Shown: positions 6,750 through 10,941 of the stretch, in pieces | Layout of the letters: every line of letters starts with the position of its first letter | How positions within the stretch are numbered: the stretch's first letter is position 1 | From: JBBSEZ01 sp038239195 | GTDB taxonomy: Bacteria; Planctomycetota; Planctomycetia; Gemmatales; Gemmataceae | Length of the DNA stretch: 10,941 nucleotides | Reading direction: 5' to 3' | Assembly (NCBI GenBank): GCA_038239195.1 | Contig: JBBSEZ010000342.1 | Coordinates: 1-10,941 of the forward strand | The notes under the pieces: model-generated | The model's input: only the letters and a program-made list of their open reading frames with translations | The model's database searches: none | Told to the model about the DNA's origin: nothing | Position numbers and translations under genes: made by a program

Positions 6750-6775
6750 GCGTGTCTCCGTCCGGCCCGACGTCG

Positions 6776-6794
6776 CGCCGAGCGGGGCTCGGCG
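6776..6794 (-). promoter_or_regulatory. Hairpin between lpxC and the oxidoreductase gene
   Basis: CGCCGAGC (6776-6783) and GCTCGGCG (6787-6794) form a perfect 8-bp stem with a 3-nt loop, in the 59-bp gap 15 bp beyond the lpxC stop. There is no U-tract on the transcribed strand, so it looks more like an mRNA-stabilising or processing hairpin, or a partial attenuator, than a full terminator. Confidence 0.45.
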
Positions 6795-6808
6795 GCTAAA
6801 GGGGGCGC

Positions 6809-7720
6809 TCAGGCGGCGCAGCGTCGGGGCACCGCGCAAGGCAGCATCGACCACAGAAGCCGCGCCAGCTCGACGTTGAGCGGATGGCCCGAACGGTAGG
6901 CGACCACGTGCCCGCACAGGTCGCCGCCCAGCAGCGACAGGTCGCCGATCAGGTCGAGCACCTTGTGGCGGGCCGGCTCGTTGGCGTGGCGGAGCTCGTT
7001 CTCGATGGGGCCGTGGGGGCCGAACACGAGCAGGTCGGCCGCGGTGGTGCGCGTTCCCAGCCCCAGGCGGCGAAGCTCGTTCGCCTCGGCCTCGAGCAGG
7101 AAGGTGCGGCAAGCGGCGAGGTGCTGGGCAAACGAGGCGGGCGAGGCCTCCTGGGTGTGGGCTTGCCGGGCGATGGGAGAAGCGGGCCCGTAATCTAGGA
7201 AATAGCTCAGCCAGAGCCCGGGCCGAGGGCCCTCCTCGGTGATTTCGGGCGGGTGCAGAGTCAGGGTGGCGCCCGCGGCGGCGACCGCGATCGGCGCGTC
7301 GGCGCGCCAGACGGGGCGCGTCTCGGCCTGGCGGTGGGTGCCGGCCCCCAGCAAGGCATCGACGAAGGCGCGCGCGGAGCCGTCGAGGCCGGGCGGCTCG
7401 GGGGCGTCGAGCTCGAGGAAGCAGTTGTCGATGCGAAGGCCGGCCAGGGCGGCGAGGACGTGCTCGACGAGGCCGACCTGGGCGGGCGGATGGCCCAGCG
7501 TGGTGCGCCGGCGCGTGCCCGTCACCCGATCGACGAGGGCGCGGATGCGCGGGCGGTCGGGCAGGTCGGTGCGCACGAAGACGGCCCCGGTGGACGGCGG
7601 GGCCGGCACGAAGCGGAGCCGCACGTCGGCGCCGGTCAGGAAGCCAACGCCGCGCACCTCGGCCGGCCGGGCGATGGTCCGCTGGGAGCGAGTGCCGTGC
7701 CTTCTTACGTTCGCGGTCAT
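6809..7720 (-). CDS. lpxC: UDP-3-O-acyl-N-acetylglucosamine deacetylase
   Basis: 303 residues, close to the ~305 of the E. coli enzyme. Zinc-dependent cytoplasmic deacetylase, the committed step of lipid A synthesis. The landmarks are present: SQRTIARPAEVRGVGF at the N-terminus; LVEHVLAALAGL with Glu86 and zinc ligand His87; LELDAPEPPGLDGSA; CRTFLLEAEANELRRLGL; HKVLDLIGDLSLLGG with zinc ligands His252 and Asp256; SGHPLN with catalytic His279. It should therefore be active. It is the stand-alone form, not the LpxC-FabZ fusion known in some bacteria. The start ATG 7720 has no clear ribosome binding site (upstream is CTCGGGCCCATTCCG), so coupling to ompH or another start is possible, but the N-terminus matches expectation. 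Second in an apparent operon with ompH (82-bp gap) and the oxidoreductase (59-bp gap). Its presence implies an outer membrane with lipid A-type lipids. Confidence 0.97.
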   Translation of the reverse strand: MTANVRRHGTRSQRTIARPAEVRGVGFLTGADVRLRFVPAPPSTGAVFVRTDLPDRPRIRALVDRVTGTRRRTTLGHPPAQVGLVEHVLAALAGLRIDNCFLELDAPEPPGLDGSARAFVDALLGAGTHRQAETRPVWRADAPIAVAAAGATLTLHPPEITEEGPRPGLWLSYFLDYGPASPIARQAHTQEASPASFAQHLAACRTFLLEAEANELRRLGLGTRTTAADLLVFGPHGPIENELRHANEPARHKVLDLIGDLSLLGGDLCGHVVAYRSGHPLNVELARLLWSMLPCAVPRRCAA

Positions 7721-7763
7721 CGGAATGGGCCCGAGGGGAACAAGGGGCGGGCGAGGGAAGGCC

Positions 7764-7789
7764 GGCCAGCCCCCGCGAGGGGGCAGGCC
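7764..7789 (-). promoter_or_regulatory. Hairpin between ompH and lpxC
   Basis: GGCC, A, GCCCCC, GCGA loop, GGGGGC, A, GGCC: a 10-bp interrupted stem (7764-7789) in the 82-bp gap, 13 bp beyond the ompH stop. The transcribed strand carries no U-tract after it. With the hairpin after lpxC it could set different mRNA levels for the three genes, or act as a leaky terminator. The plus-strand version would have a GNRA tetraloop, the operon strand a UCGC loop. Confidence 0.45.
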
Positions 7790-7802
7790 GAAACTGCCGC
7801 CA

Positions 7803-8459
7803 TTAGTTCCGGGGGGCGCCCGTGGAGGTCGGCACGGGGCCGCGCTTCACCGAGTCGTTGAGCATCTTGATGATTTCGGCGCTGATGTCCACGCCACCGG
7901 CGTAGTAGAGCGGCATCAAGGCGCCGGCCTGCATCTTGCGCGCGACGTTCGGGCCGCTCCAGTATTCGCGCGGATCGACGGCGTCGTTGTAGTGCAGCAC
8001 CATGTCGTAGGCGTGGGCCTGGGCATAGCGCTCGGCGGCGTTGCGCACGTCGCCGTAGACGATGACGAACTGCTGCTCCTGCTTCTTGCCCATGAAGACG
8101 CCGAACTCGTTGCGGAGGTCTTCCATCTCGCGCTTGAGCTTCATCTCTTCCTTCAGGAAGCCCTCCTTGCGCTCCGGCGTGATGCCGGGCACCTGCGCGT
8201 CCTTGACCAGCTTCTCGCCGGCCTTCTTGATGACCTCCTCCTTTTTGCGGAAGGGCTCGACCGAGGTCTTCATCTCTTCCATGTAGCCCTTGAACTTGTC
8301 GTAGTTCTTGATGACGTGGCTGAGGTTGACAAGGGCGATGCGCGAGCGTGGCTGCGTCGCGGCCGGAGTGGCGCCCGTCTGCGCGCCGAGCTGGTTGCCG
8401 ACGTAGACCGCGCTGCTAACGGCCAAAACAGTCATTGCCAGGAAAGCCGTCCTCTTCAC
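7803..8459 (-). CDS. ompH: OmpH/Skp-family periplasmic chaperone
   Basis: 218 residues, GTG start at 8459 with AAGGAG 9 nt upstream. Residues 1-26 are a Sec signal peptide (MKRTAFLAMTVLAVSSAV..., likely cut after LGAQ or nearby). After it come the first strand IALVNLSHVI (41-50), a long Lys/Glu-rich coiled coil (~52-130, the tentacle arm), the returning strand region with YDMVLHYND (151-159), and a C-terminal helix (DISAEIIKMLNDSV). This is the OmpH/Skp layout, somewhat longer than E. coli Skp (161 residues) because of a linker after the signal and an insert around 160-185. The family binds unfolded outer-membrane proteins as trimers in the periplasm. The link to lpxC parallels the skp-lpxD-lpxA cluster of proteobacteria. 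First gene of the minus-strand operon, with its own promoter. Confidence 0.92.
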   Translation of the reverse strand: MKRTAFLAMTVLAVSSAVYVGNQLGAQTGATPAATQPRSRIALVNLSHVIKNYDKFKGYMEEMKTSVEPFRKKEEVIKKAGEKLVKDAQVPGITPERKEGFLKEEMKLKREMEDLRNEFGVFMGKKQEQQFVIVYGDVRNAAERYAQAHAYDMVLHYNDAVDPREYWSGPNVARKMQAGALMPLYYAGGVDISAEIIKMLNDSVKRGPVPTSTGAPRN

Positions 8460-8576
8460 TGTCCGGTTCTCCTTACGAGATGGCCGACGACCGCGGTTCC
8501 GAGCGCTTCGGGGCCGCCCCCTGAATCATCGGCACGAACATCCTCTGTCCCGTGGGTTGCTCCGTGCGAGCGTCGT

Positions 8577-8605
8577 CTTCTACCCAAGCAAAGGGCCAAG
8601 GTCAA
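8577..8605 (-). promoter_or_regulatory. Sigma70-like promoter for ompH-lpxC-oxidoreductase
   Basis: On the minus strand, TTGACC (8605-8600, 5 of 6), a 17-nt spacer, then TAGAAG (8582-8577, 4 of 6). Initiation near 8570 gives a leader of about 110 nt before GTG 8459. It diverges from the lipoprotein promoter 60 bp away. Confidence 0.5.
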
Positions 8606-8666
8606 GGCGAACAGGCACTTGGCGAACCGGCAAGCAAGCTGGGCAAGGCAAGGCGATCAGCGTGGG

Positions 8667-8696
8667 TTGCAGCCGTTCGCCCGCCCCTGGTATAGT
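8667..8696 (+). promoter_or_regulatory. Sigma70-like promoter for the lipoprotein gene
   Basis: TTGCAG (8667-8672, weak -35), an 18-nt spacer, then TATAGT (8691-8696, 5 of 6 to the -10), preceded by TGG. Initiation near 8703 would give a 40-nt leader before ATG 8744. It would leave an in-frame ATG at 8705 almost at the transcript 5' end, which argues for ATG 8744 as the start. Confidence 0.55.
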
Positions 8697-8743
8697 CGCC
8701 CCCGATGGTCGCGCCGAAGAAGGTCGCGCGAGCAAGGAGGCCC

Positions 8744-9133
8744 ATGCGATACCTCGTCCCCTGCGTGTGCGTGGCCGTGCTGGCGGCCGGTTGCAGTCGA
8801 GGCCAGCCGGCGCTGGCGCCGGTCGGAGGCCGGGTCTTCTATCGCGGGCAACCGCTGGCCGGCGGCACCATCGTCTTCACGCCCGACCCCGAACGCGGGG
8901 GCTCGGGCCCGATGGCCTCTGCCGAGATCGGGCCCGACGGCCATTACGCCCTCAACACCGGCCAGCAGAAGGGCGCCGTCCCCGGCTGGCACCGCGTCAC
9001 CATCGGCGCCGGCAAGCCGGCCGACGGCCACCCGGCCTCCCTGCCGGGGCGCTTCAGCGACCCCGAGTTGTGCGGCAAGTGCGTCGAGGTCAAGCCCGAG
9101 CAGACCAACTCCTTCGACCTTCATCTGGAGTGA
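8744..9133 (+). CDS. Small lipoprotein with carboxypeptidase-regulatory-like (Ig-like) domain
   Basis: 129 residues from ATG 8744 (AAGGAGG 3 nt upstream). An in-frame ATG at 8705 would add 13 basic residues before the signal and lacks a ribosome binding site. Residues 1-16 form a lipoprotein signal peptide with lipobox LAAGC and lipidated Cys17. The rest is one beta-rich domain: VGGRVFYRGQPLAGGTIVFTP (27-47), GPDGHYALNTGQQKGAVPGWHRVTI (63-87, here abridged by its ends GPDGHY and HRVTI), and FDLHLE at the end. This matches a very common planctomycete lipoprotein type related to carboxypeptidase regulatory-like or transthyretin-like folds, usually annotated hypothetical. Role unknown; anchored in a membrane facing the periplasm. 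Unusual for the type is a CGKC pair (Cys110 and Cys113) near the C-terminus, possibly a disulfide or metal site. Divergent from ompH. Confidence 0.88.
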   Translation: MRYLVPCVCVAVLAAGCSRGQPALAPVGGRVFYRGQPLAGGTIVFTPDPERGGSGPMASAEIGPDGHYALNTGQQKGAVPGWHRVTIGAGKPADGHPASLPGRFSDPELCGKCVEVKPEQTNSFDLHLE

Positions 9134-9162
9134 GAAGGGCTCGCGAGCTCGCCGGGCTGCGG

Positions 9163-9190
9163 TTGACAGCGGCGCGCGGGCGAGGATACT
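9163..9190 (+). promoter_or_regulatory. Sigma70-like promoter for the methyltransferase/glycosyltransferase pair
   Basis: TTGACA (9163-9168, perfect -35), a 16-nt spacer, then GATACT (9185-9190, 4 of 6). Initiation near 9197 gives a leader of about 48 nt before TTG 9245, so the pair need not depend on the lipoprotein transcript. Confidence 0.55.
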
Positions 9191-9244
9191 GAGGCGGCTC
9201 GCGGGCCGGGACGATGGGCCCGCCAACAACCCGGGAGAACGAAG

Positions 9245-10054
9245 TTGAACCAACTACTCCGTGGCCTGGCGCGCGCCGTGACGGAAGCCTTTCCCTTGCC
9301 GGAACCGATCCTGGAAATCGGGTCGTACGTCGTGCCCGGCCAGGAGCACCTCGGCAACTTGCGGGAGCTGTTCCGGGGCCAAGATTACGTCGGCATCGAC
9401 ATGCGGCCCGGCCCGGGCGTCGATCGGGTGGCGAACATCGAAGACCTGCCTTATCCGGATGGCTCGGTGGGCACCGTGGTCGCCCTGAGCACGTTCGAGC
9501 ACGTGCGGCACTTCTGGCGCGGCTTCGAGGAGGTGCGCCGGGTGCTGCGCCCCGACGGGGCCTTGCTGGTGAGCTGTCCCTTCTACTTCCACGTGCACGC
9601 CTACCCCAGCGACTACTGGCGCTTCACCCCCGAGTCCCTCAAGCTGTTGCTCGAAGACTACCCCAGCAAGATCGTCGGCTGGCACGGGCCCGCCAAGCGC
9701 CCCGCCAACGTCTGGGCCCTGGCCTTCCGCGACGAGCACCCGCCCATCGAGCCCGAACAGTATCGGCACTATTTGGAGCTGCTGAGTCGGTATGGCTCGA
9801 TGCCGTTGCGCTGGCACCGCCGCCTCCGCTACCAAATCGGGCAGTTCCTGTTCGGGAGTCGTCCGTTCGCCCCCTTTCTGGAACGGGACCGCTGCCATAG
9901 CGAGTGCCTCAATGAAAGCGCCATCTACCGCTCGCCCGTGCCGTCGCGCGCTCCGGCCCGACGTGTCGGTGTGCATCGTCAACTGGAACTGCCGCGAGCT
10001 CCTGAGGGCCTGCCTGCGCTCGTTGAGCTCGCGCCGCCAGGGCCTGCGCGTTGA
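9245..10054 (+). CDS. Class I SAM-dependent methyltransferase (type 11-like)
   Basis: 269 residues as read. Start TTG 9245 (MNQLLRGLARAV) with GGGAGA about 8 nt upstream; no better in-frame ATG or GTG is near. Core: motif I region PILEIGSYVVPGQ (21-33), less glycine-rich than usual; YVGIDMRPGPGVD (48-60) with acidic Asp52 at the end of strand 2 for the SAM ribose; ANIEDLPYPDGSVGTVVAL (63-81); FEHVRHFWRGFEEVRRVLRPDG (84-105, abridged as FEHV...LRPDG), the post-motif III helix and loop; LLVSCPFYFHVHAYPSDYWRF (107-127, strand 5 onward). These fit the Methyltransf_11 family. The acceptor is unknown; the glycosyltransferase behind it suggests a surface glycan. The last ~45 residues (after ECLNE, 221-225) are Arg/Pro-rich, lie wholly inside the glycosyltransferase gene in another frame, and read like out-of-frame translation, so the natural end may be near 9912. 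Confidence 0.85.
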   Translation: MNQLLRGLARAVTEAFPLPEPILEIGSYVVPGQEHLGNLRELFRGQDYVGIDMRPGPGVDRVANIEDLPYPDGSVGTVVALSTFEHVRHFWRGFEEVRRVLRPDGALLVSCPFYFHVHAYPSDYWRFTPESLKLLLEDYPSKIVGWHGPAKRPANVWALAFRDEHPPIEPEQYRHYLELLSRYGSMPLRWHRRLRYQIGQFLFGSRPFAPFLERDRCHSECLNESAIYRSPVPSRAPARRVGVHRQLELPRAPEGLPALVELAPPGPAR

Positions 10055-10910
10055 GGCGATCGTCGTCGATAACGCTTCCACCGACGGGGCGGCCGACATG
10101 GTCGCGGCCTCGTTCCCGGGCGTGGTGGTGGTGCGCAACGGCACCAACCGGGGCTTCGCGGCGGCGAACAACCAGGCCGCCGCCCTGGCGCGCGGGCGCT
10201 ACCTCTTCTTCCTCAACAACGACACGCTGGTGCCGGCGGGCGCCTTGCGCCGGCTGCGGGACTACGCTCGCGCCCACCCCGAGGCGGGGCTGATCGGCCC
10301 CCGGTTGCGCGACGGGCGCGGCCGAACGCAGCTGTCGTTCCGCGCGCGCCCGACGGCGGGGGCGCTGCTTCATCGGCTGAGCTTGCTGCGCTGGACCGGG
10401 CTGTTCCGCGGGGCCTATCGGCGCTACCGGGCGCGAGGGAGCGCCCTCGCGGGCACGCGCTCTGTCGAGGTGCTGATGGGGGCGGCCCTGTTCGTGCGCC
10501 GGCGCGTGTTCCGCGCCTGCGGCCCGTGGGACGAGGGCTACGTCTTTGGCGGCGAGGACATGGACCTGTGCGCCCGCGTCGCCCGCAACTTCGCCGTGGT
10601 CTACCATCCCGACGTGGAGATCACCCACTACGGGCGCGTCAGCAGCCGGCAGCGCAACGGCTACGCCCATACGCATACGGTGGTCGGCATCACGCGCTTT
10701 TTGCGCCGGTCGGGCTGCCCGAGGCCGGCGCTGTGGTGCTACAAGGTCGGGCTCACGCTCGACGCGCCGCTGCAAGGGGCCGGGCACGCTCTGCAATGGC
10801 TGTGGCGCTGCGGGCGCGGTCAGCACGCCAAGGCAAGGCGCAGCTGGCGGGGGCTGTGCGCGATCGGCCACTTCCTGACGCGCGGGCTGGTGGCGTTCTG
10901 GAAGGCGTGA
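9912..10910 (+). CDS. Family 2 glycosyltransferase (rhamnosyltransferase-like)
   Basis: 332 residues from ATG 9912. An earlier in-frame start at 9792 would add 40 residues of shadow text; GTG 9963 is possible, giving a protein that starts right at strand 1. GT-A fold: VSVCIVNWNCREL (18-30), VVDNASTDGAADMV (51-64, Asp53 nucleotide binding), NRGFAAANNQAA (79-90), LFFLNNDTLVPAG (98-110, where NND replaces the DXD metal motif as is usual in this branch), EVLMGAALFVRRRVF (186-200), WDEGYVFGGEDMDLCARV (206-223, with the GED catalytic-base loop), and His239 in ITHYGRVSS as likely metal ligand. Closest known type: WbbL/rhamnosyltransferase-like enzymes of O-antigen or exopolysaccharide synthesis; the C-terminal ~80 residues are basic and may bind membrane. 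No transmembrane helix is obvious. No strong ribosome binding site, so it is probably translationally coupled to the methyltransferase, which it overlaps by 143 bp. The donor sugar cannot be told. Confidence 0.93.
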   Translation: MKAPSTARPCRRALRPDVSVCIVNWNCRELLRACLRSLSSRRQGLRVEAIVVDNASTDGAADMVAASFPGVVVVRNGTNRGFAAANNQAAALARGRYLFFLNNDTLVPAGALRRLRDYARAHPEAGLIGPRLRDGRGRTQLSFRARPTAGALLHRLSLLRWTGLFRGAYRRYRARGSALAGTRSVEVLMGAALFVRRRVFRACGPWDEGYVFGGEDMDLCARVARNFAVVYHPDVEITHYGRVSSRQRNGYAHTHTVVGITRFLRRSGCPRPALWCYKVGLTLDAPLQGAGHALQWLWRCGRGQHAKARRSWRGLCAIGHFLTRGLVAFWKA

Positions 10911-10941
10911 GTGGGCGCCGCGAGCGGGGCGGCTAAATGGG

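Noticed and set aside
5298..6899. 533-codon plus-strand frame across the oxidoreductase gene
   Set aside because: Shadow of the oxidoreductase, which has clear GxGxxG and EKP motifs on the other strand.
8705..8743. Upstream ATG for the lipoprotein
   Set aside because: Lies at the predicted transcription start without a ribosome binding site and would put a basic stretch before an otherwise standard lipoprotein signal.
7239..9248. 669-codon plus-strand frame across lpxC, ompH and the lipoprotein gene
   Set aside because: Antisense to two well-identified genes and out of frame with a third; no signal, motif or ribosome binding site.
10911..10941. Last 31 bases after the glycosyltransferase
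   Set aside because: Too short to show a gene start, terminator or promoter.
1..10941. CRISPR array, tRNA, rRNA, transposase or defence genes
   Set aside because: No regularly spaced repeats, no cloverleaf-like or rRNA-like stretches and no transposase, nuclease or toxin motifs were seen on either strand.

Overview
The window is GC-rich (third codon positions almost all G or C), has no tRNA, rRNA, IS element or CRISPR array, and looks like chromosomal DNA of a planctomycete, most likely from the Gemmata/Isosphaera side. That placement is an inference. It rests on a Tat-exported protein carrying the 'GRQLFVDDFLV' motif of planctomycete glycosyl-hydrolase-like proteins, a small lipoprotein of the 'GGRVFYRGQPLAGGTIVF' type that is abundant in planctomycetes, hybrid histidine kinases, and a lipid A / outer-membrane cluster (OmpH/Skp, LpxC). 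No database could be searched.

Layout: (i) 1-380, minus: N-terminal part of a Tat-exported glycosyl-hydrolase-like protein that runs off the window. (ii) 381-858: about 480 bp without a convincing gene, holding a perfect 17-bp inverted repeat and short coding-like fragments. (iii) 859-2460, minus, and 2912-4780, plus: two divergently transcribed cytoplasmic hybrid histidine kinases that share a HisKA-HATPase-receiver core but have different sensors (RsbRD-like versus two PAS domains). The 451-bp gap between them holds a sigma70-like promoter for the first kinase, a perfect 14+1+14 palindrome just upstream of it, and a coding-like remnant with no start codon. (iv) 5095-5712, plus: a small GAF-like protein with its own promoter. 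(v) 8459-5655, minus: an apparent operon ompH/skp -> lpxC -> Gfo/Idh/MocA oxidoreductase, with a GC-rich hairpin in each intercistronic gap; its last gene overlaps the GAF-like gene tail-to-tail by 58 bp. (vi) 8744-9133, plus: a lipoprotein divergent from ompH, with promoters for both in the 284-bp gap. (vii) 9245-10054 and 9912-10910, plus: a SAM-dependent methyltransferase and a family 2 glycosyltransferase whose reading frames overlap by an unusually long 143 bp.

How the genes fit together: the right half (5655-10910) is about the cell envelope. It covers outer-membrane protein chaperoning, the committed step of lipid A synthesis, a sugar-nucleotide-type dehydrogenase that could be a GnnA-like UDP-GlcNAc 3-dehydrogenase, a lipoprotein, and a methyltransferase/glycosyltransferase pair probably acting on a surface glycan. 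The left half (859-5712) is signalling. Both kinases end in a receiver domain and no DNA-binding response regulator or phosphotransfer protein lies nearby, so the output must be elsewhere. I see no clear new defence or mobile system here. The points most worth checking are the GnnA-like gene beside lpxC, the divergent kinase pair with its palindrome, and the long methyltransferase/glycosyltransferase overlap.
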